Below are positions 16,252 to 25,037 of a DNA stretch of 64,000 nucleotides, piece after piece. The DNA is taken from NCBI GenBank assembly GCA_046329495.1, contig JAXLUO010000004.1, forward strand, positions 186,001-250,000. The letters are read 5' to 3'. The notes beneath the pieces are model-generated. The model was not told where the DNA came from. It did not search any database and saw only the letters and a list, made by a program, of their open reading frames with translations. Within the stretch, counting starts at the first letter, position 1. The number at the start of each line of letters is the position of its first letter. Position numbers and translations under genes: made by a program. The DNA comes from Bog-950 sp046329495. GTDB lineage: Bacteria; Bacteroidota; Bacteroidia; Chitinophagales; LD1.

Positions 16252-17226
16252 ATGCAAAAAACCAAACTCCGTTTTTTAGGGGATACCATGGGCCTGGCGC
16301 CTTTCCCCGTTCGTTTTAAAGAAGCTATGACTGCCGTATTAGGCGAGGAAGATATTCCCCGCTCTCAATTCGGATTAAGCAGTCTGGCCCAACTTTATCC
16401 GCGAGTTGGCTTAAAGCTGTGGCGTGGTAAACCTTTTCTGAAACGAAAGGTCATTATCTCTAACCTTTTTAACCACACGCAAACACCTATTGAGTTAGGC
16501 TGGAGCGTTAAGAAAACCCAGGTGCGCGACTTTCGTGGTAAGCGCCTGACTTACGATAGCCACAACGGCACCGATTTCGCCATTCCCATTGGTAGCACTG
16601 TTTGCACCTCAGCACCGGGGCAGGTAGTGGCTGTAGTATCGCAATTCAATCGTGGTGGGTTAAAAGTATTTATCGACCACGGCAACGGACTTATTACCAG
16701 TTATGGTCACCTTGCACATAGCCTGGTGCAGGAAGGAGATATTGTTTCGCGGGCACAACCCATCGCCATTTCGGGTTACAGCGGTATCGATGCCGCCGTA
16801 ACCTTTCCTTTCGGGGTGCCGCATGTGCACCTGAATGTGTGGTTAAATGGCGTGGCGGTAGACCCATTTCCTTTTACTGAAAACCCTACCATGTGGCGCG
16901 GTGGCGCTATGCCCATTCCTGCGAACGAAAAGGAAGGAGAGTTTACGCCTTCCGAATATCTTTTTGACAGGATAGAGCAGATGATTGCCGCTTGTAAAAG
17001 CCCGCTGGTCCGCGAGCGTTTATCAGCAATAGAAGATCCGCTGAAAAAGGCTGCCCACACGGTTATTGAAATGAATTATTTCCCCACCCGCTTTACTACC
17101 CGTTTAAACGTTTACGCATCCCTTAACGATCGCCAACCGGTATTAGACTTGCCATTCCTCAAAGCAGATTTTGATGAGGTGGTTTTTCTGGACGAAGTGT
17201 TGCCAAAGGCGTTCCGTAAATATTAG
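16252..17226 (+). CDS. M23-family metallopeptidase-like protein without a signal peptide
   Basis: A 324-residue protein whose middle carries the zinc-site motifs of M23 (LytM-type) endopeptidases: HNGTDFA (His104, Asp108), SYGHLAH (His153) and HVHLNVW (His191/His193). These enzymes normally cut peptide bridges in peptidoglycan and are exported. Here the N-terminus (MQKTKLRFLGDTMGLAPFPV) shows no signal peptide or membrane helix, and ~100 residues precede the catalytic region and ~110 follow it. Other substrates or a non-classical export route are therefore possible. It begins a three-gene + strand operon with the S1P-lyase-like gene (32 bases downstream) and a LysE-type exporter. Confidence 0.8.
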   Translation: MQKTKLRFLGDTMGLAPFPVRFKEAMTAVLGEEDIPRSQFGLSSLAQLYPRVGLKLWRGKPFLKRKVIISNLFNHTQTPIELGWSVKKTQVRDFRGKRLTYDSHNGTDFAIPIGSTVCTSAPGQVVAVVSQFNRGGLKVFIDHGNGLITSYGHLAHSLVQEGDIVSRAQPIAISGYSGIDAAVTFPFGVPHVHLNVWLNGVAVDPFPFTENPTMWRGGAMPIPANEKEGEFTPSEYLFDRIEQMIAACKSPLVRERLSAIEDPLKKAAHTVIEMNYFPTRFTTRLNVYASLNDRQPVLDLPFLKADFDEVVFLDEVLPKAFRKY

Positions 17227-17258
17227 ATTTGGGGGCTTGCTAATGAGCACGTGAAACT

Positions 17259-18698
17259 ATGGGTAAACAGCCTTACCAACTACCACTGCAGCCAACACCT
17301 GCTGCTGAACTTTTACAAATAATACAACAGAAACGAAAGAAGGATATTGAATGGCGCAAAGGCCGCGCCTTTTGCCTCATTTATCATCCCGGCGAGGAGC
17401 GCGAAAAGGCCATAAAAGCCATCTACGACCAATACTACGCCGATAGCGCCTTAAACCCTACGGCAACACCAAGTTTGGTGGAGATTGAGAACGAAATTGT
17501 AAGTATGAGCGCCGGCCTGTTAAACGGCGATGAACAGGTTTGCGGTAATGTAACAACAGGCGGTACCGAAAGCATATTGTTATCAGTAAAAACCGCCCGC
17601 GATTGGGCCTTAAAAAACAAACCGCACATAACCCGCGCTCACGTAGTAGTGCCCGAATCAGTGCACCCGGCTTTCTTCAAGGCCTTTCATTTTTTAGATG
17701 TTGATTACACCGTTATTAAAACCGGAGCCGATTACCGGGCAGATGTAACGGCCATGGAACAAGCCATTGCTTCCAATACGGTTATGCTTGTAGGCTCTGC
17801 ACCATCCTATCCCTATGGTGTAATGGATCCAATTGAGGCCATTGCTGCGCTGGCTCAACATAAAAACCTGCTATGCCATGTTGATGCCTGCGTGGGTGGA
17901 TTTTTCCTGCCCTTTATTAAGGAACTTGGCTACCCCATTCCGGCCTTCGATTTCTCAGTGCCGGGGGTAACTTCCATGTCGGCCGATTTGCACAAATATG
18001 GCTATGCGCCTAAAGGTGCTTCGGTAGTCTTATACCGCACACATGCACTTCGCCGCTTTCAGTTTTCGCTTTATACTAAATGGAACGGTGGTGTGTATGG
18101 TTCACCTACCATCACCGGCACACGTTCAGGCGGCAGCATAGCCGGTGCATGGGCTGCGCTACGCGCTATAGGCCGCAGCGGTTATCTCGAAATGGCCGAA
18201 GCCACTATGCAAACAACCGAACGCATAAAGCAAGCTATTGCTACCATCGAAGAACTGGAGCTAATGGGCAAACCCGACATGTGTATCGTGGCTTTTAAAT
18301 CGGCCAAACTGGATGTGTTTATGCTTGCTGATGAGTTGAATAAAAAAGGCTGGCACTTCGAACGACAACAGTTACCTGCCAGTTTACATTTTACCGTAAA
18401 TTATATCCACCGCCTGGTGGTAGATGAGTTTATCACAGATCTGCAACAGGCTGTGGCAACCGTACGCGAAAAACGTTTGGCACAGCTTGGCAACAAACTG
18501 CAATCAACCCTTGTAAAAGGGCTTAGCAATTTACTGCCCGAAGGCACGCTTTCTAAATTACAGAAAAGCGATTCCTCGGGGTTGGATAACGAGAACAAAG
18601 CCGCCATGTACGGCATGATGGGTGCACTTAGCGGCACCGCCGACCTTGACAATATGGTGCTCGATTTTCTGGATGATATTTACACGCCAAAAGTTTAA
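17259..18698 (+). CDS. Sphingosine-1-phosphate-lyase-like PLP decarboxylase/lyase
   Basis: A 479-residue fold-type I PLP enzyme of the group II decarboxylase clan. Signatures: NVTTGGTESI (~97-106), VPESVHPAF, HVDACVGGF (Asp209) and the Schiff-base lysine in SADLHKYGYAPKG (Lys246), then TRSGGSIAGAWAA. The HKYGYAPKG block and the length fit the S1P lyase (Dpl1-like) branch better than glutamate decarboxylase. S1P lyases cut phosphorylated long-chain bases into an aldehyde and phosphoethanolamine; Bacteroidota of this group often make sphingolipids. No N-terminal membrane helix is seen, unlike eukaryotic S1P lyase. The exact substrate is inferred. Confidence 0.82.
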   Translation: MGKQPYQLPLQPTPAAELLQIIQQKRKKDIEWRKGRAFCLIYHPGEEREKAIKAIYDQYYADSALNPTATPSLVEIENEIVSMSAGLLNGDEQVCGNVTTGGTESILLSVKTARDWALKNKPHITRAHVVVPESVHPAFFKAFHFLDVDYTVIKTGADYRADVTAMEQAIASNTVMLVGSAPSYPYGVMDPIEAIAALAQHKNLLCHVDACVGGFFLPFIKELGYPIPAFDFSVPGVTSMSADLHKYGYAPKGASVVLYRTHALRRFQFSLYTKWNGGVYGSPTITGTRSGGSIAGAWAALRAIGRSGYLEMAEATMQTTERIKQAIATIEELELMGKPDMCIVAFKSAKLDVFMLADELNKKGWHFERQQLPASLHFTVNYIHRLVVDEFITDLQQAVATVREKRLAQLGNKLQSTLVKGLSNLLPEGTLSKLQKSDSSGLDNENKAAMYGMMGALSGTADLDNMVLDFLDDIYTPKV

Positions 18699-18704
18699 CC
18701 CAGC

Positions 18705-19310
18705 ATGTTACAAGCGGTTTGGCAAGGCCTGTTAACGGGTTTAGTGCTCGCTACCTTTATCGGACCTATATTTTTTGCTGTGGTCGACCTTGGCTTAAAA
18801 GGCCACACCAAAGGGGCCGCCTACATCGCATTCGGCACCTTTATCAGCGATATACTTTGGGTATTACTTATTTACAGTCTGGCTCGTTTTATCGATAAGG
18901 ATTCCATGCTCCTCAAAGGCATGTATATCGGCGGTGGGCTCGTACTTGTTGTGCTGGGCCTACAAAACCTGCTTAAAACAAAAGCCACCGAGGTGCATCA
19001 GCAACTCAACCAAAAAGATCTCTGGGGCCTATGGTTAAAAGGTTTTCTTATAAATTCTACCAACCCCAACGTAGGCTTCTTTTGGTTCGGTGCCGTAATG
19101 GTGGCAGTAAATAATTACAAACAACAAACTAACCTCGTTTTAGTGCATTTCTTTACCGCCCTGTTAGTGGTATTCAGTACTGATTTTCTAAAAGGCTATG
19201 CTGCCTCGCTATTGCGCCCTTACATCAAGGGCAATGTGTTGTTATATCTCGGCCGCCTATCAGGGTTAATCCTGATCTACTTCGGCGCTAAACTTATCTT
19301 CTTCCACTAA
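18705..19310 (+). CDS. LysE/RhtB-family exporter
   Basis: A 201-residue inner-membrane protein with about six helices. It has the LysE-type opening GLVLATFIGPIFFAVVDLGLKG, split by the helix break at Gly-Pro, the central FLINSTNPNVGFFWFGAV motif and the terminal LSGLILIYFGAKLIFF helix. Family members export amino acids or similar small molecules. It starts 6 bases after the S1P-lyase-like gene, so the two are almost surely co-transcribed; a link between their substrates is possible but unproven. Confidence 0.85.
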   Translation: MLQAVWQGLLTGLVLATFIGPIFFAVVDLGLKGHTKGAAYIAFGTFISDILWVLLIYSLARFIDKDSMLLKGMYIGGGLVLVVLGLQNLLKTKATEVHQQLNQKDLWGLWLKGFLINSTNPNVGFFWFGAVMVAVNNYKQQTNLVLVHFFTALLVVFSTDFLKGYAASLLRPYIKGNVLLYLGRLSGLILIYFGAKLIFFH

Positions 19311-19311
19311 A

Positions 19312-19340
19312 CAAAAAGCGCCTGCCAATTGGCAAGCGCT
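19312..19340 (-). terminator. Terminator of the TonB-dependent receptor gene
   Basis: Read on the minus strand, AGCGCTTGCC/GGCAGGCGCT form a near-perfect stem with an AATT loop, followed by TTTTTGTTT. It lies 24 bases after the stop of the minus-strand receptor gene and may also end the + strand LysE operon. Confidence 0.8.
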
Positions 19341-19363
19341 TAAGTAATTCAGTAGCAATTAGC

Positions 19364-22300
19364 TTAGAAAGTAACCTGAGCTCTTGCAAAAAACTGCGTA
19401 CCCATTACAGGTGCCCCCGGGAAACTTCTCCATTGGTAATTGGCTACGTTGTTTACGTTGATGGAAAGCAACAGATTCTTGTAGAAACTTGGTGCCCAGC
19501 TAACACGTGCATCCAACAGGTAAGCAGGCTTTACGTCTCCGGCATAAATGCTGGAACTGGCATAGTAGCCCATCATGTATTTAAAGGTAAATCCGTAACT
19601 TAAACCGATCTTCTTCAGTGTATGGTCAATGGTGGCCGATACTTTTACCTTCGGTGCATTCAGCGCAATCTTTTCGCCGGTGGTCAGTTTCAGTTGGTCC
19701 TTGTTAACCCACGATAATCCACCACCCGCCGATACGCTGTGCGAAGGATCGTCATAAATGTTATACTGGAAACCGAAATCCAAACCAAACACATCCAAAC
19801 GGCCTACGTTTTTGTAGGTAAGAATAAAGTCGCTGCCAACAAAGTTGCTGTCGTTAGGGGTAATAGTACCTACAGGTAATTGGTTCATTAATACAACCAA
19901 TTCATCCCATGCGGTAGTGCTGTCCGGTGCTACAATGCTTGGGTTGGTTAAGCCGGGGTTATTATTCAGCGAAGGCTTCAGGAAATTATCCAATAAGCCG
20001 CCATTCGCTTTCAGGTTGTCATATAATTTTCCACCCGGTGCTTTATCGCCAAGGTAGCTCTGCCAGTCGAACATAACAGCACCCGAAGCAGGTGTTAAAG
20101 CGCTTACATAGTTCGTTACACGCGTCCAGTAGCCGTCTACTTGCACCGATAGCTTGTTAAACAGTAAGCCCTTGTAACCTAATTCTAAGGTCTGAGTAAA
20201 GGAGTTGTTGATCTTCGCTAACTTCTTAAAGTTGGCAACGTTCTGTATGCTGCCGGGCAGGTTCTTGGTAGTAGCATAGTTGGCAAAGTCAATCGATATC
20301 ATTTTAGCTGTATCGATGGTGCCCCCTGGTGTATTGATACCGGCAAAAGCGGCATTAAACACGCTTTCAATCTGGTTAGGGTCAACACCCGGTTGCTTCT
20401 TCAAACCGGTCTTTATAAAGTTGAACATGTCATTAAACAATGCCTCATTGTTGGTAGCCCCGGCACTGTTAAAGGTATACCAACTGCCTGCCGGCTGGTC
20501 GTAAGGTGCGCTCTTAAACTGCACAATACCATTGCTGCCGTAGTTGTAATCCCAACCATACGGGTTACCGATACCACGTACGTTAATGCCGTTAGGTATA
20601 AAACCATTCGAAAGGTCAAGGAATTGATTCAGCGTGTTCGGTGAATCGAAAGCGCGGTTGTAGGTTATACGGATGTTATGGCCTACTGCCGGTTTAAATA
20701 CTACTGCAGCACGCGGGCTCAATGCCACGTTCTGTATAATGCTGTTGTAATCAACACGGAATGCTGCAACCAGCTTTAACCACTTCAACGGTTCGTAATC
20801 TGCCTGCAGGTAACCACCCGCCTGGTTTACGTTATCCTGGTGTTCGAAGCGACCGTTGATAGTGCCGCGCGTATCCGGACGGGTCATTAACAGATCCACG
20901 CCATAGATAAAGCCTAACTTCTCAATCGGGTTCCACGAATGCTGTATCTGCACCACATGCAGTTTCGATTTGTCAATCAACTTCTGCACGTTGTACGGGG
21001 TAGGAGGGGAAGTAGATGCATAATCGTTACGGGCCGAAGCACTCAACTGCGGTATCAGGTAAGTTTTACCCGCATCACTGCTATTGATGAAATACTGTAC
21101 AAATAAATTCTTCCAGCGGAAACGGGTTTGTAAATACCAGTATATCCACGAGCCCTGATCACCACCCGCCTGCGCTGCACCCAAGCCGGTCAACTCCACG
21201 TTGCGTGCAGCTGCCAATCCACCGTTAATGGTAATGGTAATGTCGTCAATAGGCTTTATATCAATACGTCCGTCTGCAGTATACTTGCGGATAAAGAAGT
21301 CCTTCTTAAAGCGCTTAATATCCAGGTTCACCAGCGTATCGGTTATGTTGCCGTTATTATCACGCACATACGTATAGCCTAAGGTATCGGGCTTAAAAAC
21401 CTGTCCGTTTAAAACCGAACCGAAAACAAGGCTATCGCCAAAATAAGGTTCGCGCGAATCAATGTTCGGGTAGTCTTTACCCTGCATATACGACCCCGAT
21501 ATTTTATAACCAAACTTGCCGTTGAACAGCTTGCCTGAATGGCGGAATTCAGGGTTTATTAAATCGCCCGAAATACGCCTGCCGCCATTGTATGTTTTCT
21601 GATCATTATCCAGCACAGTAAAACCACTGGTCATGGCTACCGTTGTTACAAACTTCTTATCCTGATCGAGCGGGTTTTTGGTTATGATGTGTATTACACC
21701 GCTGCTGGCATTAGGGCCATATAGTGCCGAAGCCGGTCCGCGAACCACCTCAATTCGTTCGTAGTCCAAATTGCTGGTTGGGGTAAGCTGATAGGCATTA
21801 ACCCGCAGCGATGGAACTGAACCGATACGGTTATCAATTACGTTCAATACTGAACCCGAAAAGATGTTGTTGAAACCGCGCACTACCACGTTACTTGATA
21901 CTAAGCCGGTGCGCATTACGTCTACACCGGGTGTGGTCTTTAACTGTTCTACCGGGGTGGTTACAATGTTGCGTTGAATTTTATCGGAACCCAATACAGA
22001 AATAGAGGCCGGAGCGTCCAGCACTTTCTCGTTTTTCTTGCTGGCCGAAATTACCACCTGGTTCAATCCTACACCGGCAACTTCCATATCCACATTTATA
22101 ACCTGATTGCCCTGGCTGCCGTCAATAGCTATTTCCTTATTGTCGTATCCTACAAAACTTATTATCAGCGTCTTCGAATCTTTCGGCACCTCAAAACTGT
22201 AATTACCGGCATCATCGGTTGTAGTGCCAAGGTTAGTGCCCTTTACCATTACGGTAGCACCGGGTAATCCTTGTTTTTTTTCATCCTGCACATTACCGCT

Positions 22301-22378
22301 CAGGCGTATTACATCCTGGGCAAATACAAAGGCAGTACACCATAAAAAGAAAAAGCTTAGTAAAAGTTTTTGCTTCAT
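19364..22378 (-). CDS. TonB-dependent outer-membrane receptor
   Basis: A 1004-residue protein from the ATG at 22378 (MKQKLLLSFFFLWCTAFVFAQ, signal peptide). The 19 in-frame codons upstream lack signal-peptide character. Order: carboxypeptidase-regulatory-like beta-sandwich (~23-100, GNVQDEKKQGLPGATVMVKG); plug domain (~110-230, VVISASKKNEKVLDAPASI and RIEVVRGPASALYGPNASSGVI); beta-barrel to the C-terminal Phe (QFFARAQVTF). These receptors import siderophore complexes, vitamins or glycans with TonB energy. No SusD-like gene is adjacent, so a SusCD glycan pair is unlikely. The substrate is unknown. Confidence 0.93.
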   Translation of the reverse strand: MKQKLLLSFFFLWCTAFVFAQDVIRLSGNVQDEKKQGLPGATVMVKGTNLGTTTDDAGNYSFEVPKDSKTLIISFVGYDNKEIAIDGSQGNQVINVDMEVAGVGLNQVVISASKKNEKVLDAPASISVLGSDKIQRNIVTTPVEQLKTTPGVDVMRTGLVSSNVVVRGFNNIFSGSVLNVIDNRIGSVPSLRVNAYQLTPTSNLDYERIEVVRGPASALYGPNASSGVIHIITKNPLDQDKKFVTTVAMTSGFTVLDNDQKTYNGGRRISGDLINPEFRHSGKLFNGKFGYKISGSYMQGKDYPNIDSREPYFGDSLVFGSVLNGQVFKPDTLGYTYVRDNNGNITDTLVNLDIKRFKKDFFIRKYTADGRIDIKPIDDITITINGGLAAARNVELTGLGAAQAGGDQGSWIYWYLQTRFRWKNLFVQYFINSSDAGKTYLIPQLSASARNDYASTSPPTPYNVQKLIDKSKLHVVQIQHSWNPIEKLGFIYGVDLLMTRPDTRGTINGRFEHQDNVNQAGGYLQADYEPLKWLKLVAAFRVDYNSIIQNVALSPRAAVVFKPAVGHNIRITYNRAFDSPNTLNQFLDLSNGFIPNGINVRGIGNPYGWDYNYGSNGIVQFKSAPYDQPAGSWYTFNSAGATNNEALFNDMFNFIKTGLKKQPGVDPNQIESVFNAAFAGINTPGGTIDTAKMISIDFANYATTKNLPGSIQNVANFKKLAKINNSFTQTLELGYKGLLFNKLSVQVDGYWTRVTNYVSALTPASGAVMFDWQSYLGDKAPGGKLYDNLKANGGLLDNFLKPSLNNNPGLTNPSIVAPDSTTAWDELVVLMNQLPVGTITPNDSNFVGSDFILTYKNVGRLDVFGLDFGFQYNIYDDPSHSVSAGGGLSWVNKDQLKLTTGEKIALNAPKVKVSATIDHTLKKIGLSYGFTFKYMMGYYASSSIYAGDVKPAYLLDARVSWAPSFYKNLLLSINVNNVANYQWRSFPGAPVMGTQFFARAQVTF

Positions 22379-22442
22379 AGCAGGGGGTTTAGGTGAATGG
22401 TTTTTAGGTAAGGTGGGTGGCCTTACACAAGCCAAAATATAA

Positions 22443-22630
22443 GAATTTTGTGGCCGTTAAAAATTACCCCCGCCAGTTTATCAACAACCATTCAGCTATC
22501 AAGGTTCAGGCACCCAACATCCTGAAAATCACTATAGTGAATTTGAAGCAGGTTCCGTTATGTTTTCGTTAAGCCTGCATTTAAGTTTATGTTATCCCTT
22601 TTTATAGTGATTTTATCTGTACTAATTCTG
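22443..22630. other. Intergenic stretch upstream of rpoD, nothing recognised
   Basis: AT-rich sequence between the divergent TonB receptor and rpoD genes. I see no coding potential, tRNA or clear hairpin here; the promoter and leader features lie further right. Confidence 0.4.
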
Positions 22631-22637
22631 CTTTGTA

Positions 22638-22668
22638 TTTGACAAACTTGACCAATGTAATTATATTG
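22638..22668 (+). promoter_or_regulatory. Candidate rpoD promoter
   Basis: TTTG (22638-22641), a 20-base spacer, then TATATTG (22662-22668). This is the Bacteroidota layout TTTG-N19..21-TAnnTTTG with one base missing in the -7 element. Transcription would start near 22672, giving a leader of about 180 bases. Confidence 0.5.
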
Positions 22669-22760
22669 CGACAGAGGCTATTGTAGTGCGCTGGATAGAT
22701 GTTGTAACTCTTTTTTAGTTGAACTAAATTAATTTCTTTAGTAATCTGTTATATCAGGCA

Positions 22761-22790
22761 TCAGGCGTTTCTACCCCATTAAACGCCTGA
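22761..22790 (+). promoter_or_regulatory. Perfect hairpin in the rpoD leader
   Basis: A 10-bp perfect stem (TCAGGCGTTT, 22761-22770, with AAACGCCTGA, 22781-22790) and a 10-base CTACCCCATT loop lie 65 bases before the rpoD start codon. No T-run follows, so it is not an intrinsic terminator. It may influence translation or RNA stability. Confidence 0.5.
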
Positions 22791-22855
22791 ACGTCCCGGT
22801 ATAATCAGAACATCACATTAAACCCTATTTATCGCAACAAAATCTACCCCATTTT

Positions 22856-23722
22856 ATGCGTCAGCTAAAAATTTCTAAAAGCATCACCAACCGGGAGAGC
22901 GCTTCACTCGAAAAGTATTTACAGGAGATCGGTAAGGTTGATTTAATTACGGCAGAGGAGGAAGTATATCTGGCCCGTAAAATCAAACAAGGTTGCACCA
23001 CCAGTCTCGAGCGTTTAACCAAAGCAAATCTGCGCTTCGTGGTTTCCGTAGCCAAACAGTATCAAAATCAGGGCTTAAGTTTACCCGACCTGATTAACGA
23101 AGGAAACCTGGGACTTATTAAAGCCGCTGAGCGTTTCGACGAAACCCGCGGTTTTAAATTCATTTCGTACGCCGTGTGGTGGATCCGCCAATCCATTTTA
23201 CAATCGCTGGCAGAACAAAGCCGCATCGTACGTTTGCCGCTTAACAAGGTGGGCTCCCTGAATAAAATTAACCGTGCCTTTGCACAGTTAGAGCAGGAAT
23301 ACGAACGCGAACCGTCTCCCGAAGAAATATCCAGTATCCTGAATATCGAACTGGATGAAATAAAAACAACCATTGGTGTAGCAGGTCGCCATATCAGTAT
23401 GGATGCACCATTTGTAACAGGCGAAGAGAATTCGTTGTTAGATGTCCTCGAAAATCCGGATGCTGAAATGGCCGATAAAAACGTAAGCTATTCGCAATCG
23501 CTGCATACCGAAATAGAACGCTCGCTGGCTACTCTTACAGATCGTCAGGCCGAAGTGGTGCGTATGTATTTCGGTATCGGGTTAGAAAGCCCCTATAGCT
23601 TAGAGGATATCGGCAACAAATTCGACCTTACGCGCGAACGTGTTCGTCAAATTAAGGATAAGGCATTGCTGCGTCTTAAAACCACCTCACGCTGTCGAAT
23701 GCTCCGCGAATATTTAGGCTAA
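22856..23722 (+). CDS. rpoD: Primary RNA polymerase sigma factor RpoD (Bacteroidota type)
   Basis: A 288-residue sigma-70 protein directing RNA polymerase to housekeeping promoters. It begins MRQLKISKSITNRESASLEKY-like, directly at region 1.2, with no region 1.1, as is normal for the Bacteroidota primary sigma. Region 2 contains LRFVVSVAKQYQNQGLSLPD and GFKFISYAVWWIRQSILQ; region 3 has RIVRLPLNKVGS; region 4 has YSLEDIGNKFDLTRERVRQI. The specialised region 2 of this group reads TAnnTTTG -7 elements, matching the sites seen in this window. It has its own long leader with a hairpin and a terminator behind it, so it is probably monocistronic. Confidence 0.96.
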   Translation: MRQLKISKSITNRESASLEKYLQEIGKVDLITAEEEVYLARKIKQGCTTSLERLTKANLRFVVSVAKQYQNQGLSLPDLINEGNLGLIKAAERFDETRGFKFISYAVWWIRQSILQSLAEQSRIVRLPLNKVGSLNKINRAFAQLEQEYEREPSPEEISSILNIELDEIKTTIGVAGRHISMDAPFVTGEENSLLDVLENPDAEMADKNVSYSQSLHTEIERSLATLTDRQAEVVRMYFGIGLESPYSLEDIGNKFDLTRERVRQIKDKALLRLKTTSRCRMLREYLG

Positions 23723-23745
23723 CCCCAAATCACCAATCTACCCGG

Positions 23746-23773
23746 AGCCGGACCCATAAAGTCCGGCTTTTTG
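23746..23773 (+). terminator. rpoD terminator
   Basis: AGCCGGAC (23746-23753) and GTCCGGCT (23761-23768) form an 8-bp stem with a CCATAAA loop and a TTTTTG tail, 23 bases after the rpoD stop. Confidence 0.88.
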
Positions 23774-23827
23774 TTTGCGCATCATTCTTTTGTTTAGCGC
23801 ATTTTCTACAGTTCACTTTTTGTTGAT

Positions 23828-23925
23828 TTCAGAGATGAAATACAACCGATTACGAAGGGATCACATATTTATAACCAAAAATCTATCCGAAAAATCCGAC
23901 CCTGAAAGGGTCGAACAGCACCGCA
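23828..23925. repeat. Extragenic repeat element with CGACCCT-GAA-AGGGTCG hairpin
   Basis: The stretch holds ATTTCAGAGATGAAAT, then a CGACCCTGAAAGGGTCG inverted repeat (about 23898-23915). Both strings look like dispersed extragenic repeats that recur in Bacteroidota genomes; that is from memory, and only one copy lies in this window. No coding potential is seen. Confidence 0.45.
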
Positions 23926-23937
23926 GCTAATCACCCA

Positions 23938-23983
23938 ACTGCATTTATCTGTGTAATCCCGTTTTCATTCCGTGTAATCACCT
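23938..23983. repeat. Direct repeat, left copy (CTGTGTAATC type)
   Basis: A 46-base sequence starting ACTGCATTTATCTGTGTAAT and ending GTGTAATCACCT. It recurs with 44 of 46 identical bases at 24317-24362 in the same orientation, so the two copies bracket the 84-codon gene. Confidence 0.85.
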
Positions 23984-24046
23984 GATAAATAATCAAGGAT
24001 CGCTGGAAGTTTCACCTTGAATTTTATTACTACTCGGTGAATGCCT

Positions 24047-24301
24047 CTATATCCGTGTTATTATCCAATCCTCATTAACTGTTTTACGCTCTGCCTCAAA
24101 ATCAAATTCAATGCTCATTAATTGATTAAGCGTTTTATCCCTTTCCAGCAGGTGCGCTACCCCTACCACCTGCGGAATTTCAGCATTTTCATGCTCCATT
24201 CCGCATAAAAATTGTATGTCAGCCTGTTCTTTAATAACCAGCAAAACAGGATGTGAATTTTTAAAAATGTGCGAACATATAAATGCCGGTTGCTCAGTCA
24301 T
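24047..24301 (-). CDS. Small conserved hypothetical protein
   Basis: An 84-residue soluble protein (MTEQPAFICSHIFKNSHPVLL...). The pattern ICSHIF ... PVLLVIKEQADIQFLCG ... VVGVAHLLERDKTLNQL ... FEAER resembles a small conserved protein I associate with bacterial genomes (CSHVF ... W.FLCG ... VGL.HLL.RDP.L), with conserved Cys and His residues that could bind a metal. I know no function. It is transcribed alone between two copies of a direct repeat. Confidence 0.65.
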   Translation of the reverse strand: MTEQPAFICSHIFKNSHPVLLVIKEQADIQFLCGMEHENAEIPQVVGVAHLLERDKTLNQLMSIEFDFEAERKTVNEDWIITRI

Positions 24302-24316
24302 AAGTGAATGGAATTT

Positions 24317-24362
24317 ACTGCATTTATCTGTGTAATCCCGTTTTCAATCGGTGTAATCACCT
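24317..24362. repeat. Direct repeat, right copy (CTGTGTAATC type)
   Basis: Second copy of the 46-base repeat at 23938-23983, differing at 2 positions. It begins 15 bases upstream of the start codon of the 84-codon gene, so it may contain part of that gene's promoter or leader. Confidence 0.85.
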
Positions 24363-24398
24363 AACAAGTAACTTAAGAACAAAGAACCAACCCTCCAC

Positions 24399-24971
24399 CT
24401 ACTGCAAACTCCGGGTTATCAACCCCTCCATCAGCATCGGCAAATCGCGTGGTTTAAACTTGCGCCACGGCAGGTCCTCAAAGGCCTCGCCCATATGTAT
24501 ATAATAATGCAGTCGTACACTCTGCATTTCTTTCAGCACATGCTCGCGAAAGTTCAGCGCAATTATCCAGCCTCCATCGTCCTTAATGTCGTCATACCAC
24601 TCTTCGTAATACAAATCATCTGAGGCATGAAAATTCAACACGTTTTCACCTATTAATACAAACCGGCGGATGCCTTCTGCTATTAACGGATCTATCACTG
24701 TCCGCTTTAGCTCCATTATATCATTATGCACGGCATCGTTCCATTCTCCTATGAACTCCAACACGGCAAACTCGTTTTCATAATCGCAATACAAAAGCTT
24801 GCAATACAGGGTAGAGGAGCCGATAAAGTCCCACTGCGGGTGGATGTAATAATTGTAAATGCGGTGCGTAAAATGCAGCTCGCTGTACTGCCGGCCATAG
24901 AATGGCGACTGCTTATCGTTACTGGCTATATAGTAATCGCGCCAGCCGTAAAAAGGCTCAATCTCATGCAT
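24399..24971 (-). CDS. Conserved hypothetical protein, aromatic-rich
   Basis: A 190-residue soluble protein with no signal peptide. It is unusually rich in Tyr, Trp and His (MHEIEPFYGWRDYYIASNDKQSPFYG, IYNYYIHPQWDFIGS, YYEEWYDDIKDDGGWIIALN). A central stretch (AGEGIRRFVLIGENVLNFH-like region) alternates hydrophobic strands and helices, suggesting an alpha/beta fold. I do not recognise a named family with certainty; similar uncharacterised proteins occur in Bacteroidota. It stands alone on the minus strand. Confidence 0.7.
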   Translation of the reverse strand: MHEIEPFYGWRDYYIASNDKQSPFYGRQYSELHFTHRIYNYYIHPQWDFIGSSTLYCKLLYCDYENEFAVLEFIGEWNDAVHNDIMELKRTVIDPLIAEGIRRFVLIGENVLNFHASDDLYYEEWYDDIKDDGGWIIALNFREHVLKEMQSVRLHYYIHMGEAFEDLPWRKFKPRDLPMLMEGLITRSLQ

Positions 24972-25037
24972 ACAGCGGCAATGCTACAGGCATTTTTTAA
25001 AATACAGGGTAAATTAATTCTTTTATATTGGCACTGT

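Noticed and set aside
17259..18698. Glutamate decarboxylase
   Set aside because: The Schiff-base region SADLHKYGYAPKG and the HVDACVGGF block fit the S1P-lyase-like branch better than the GadB pattern.
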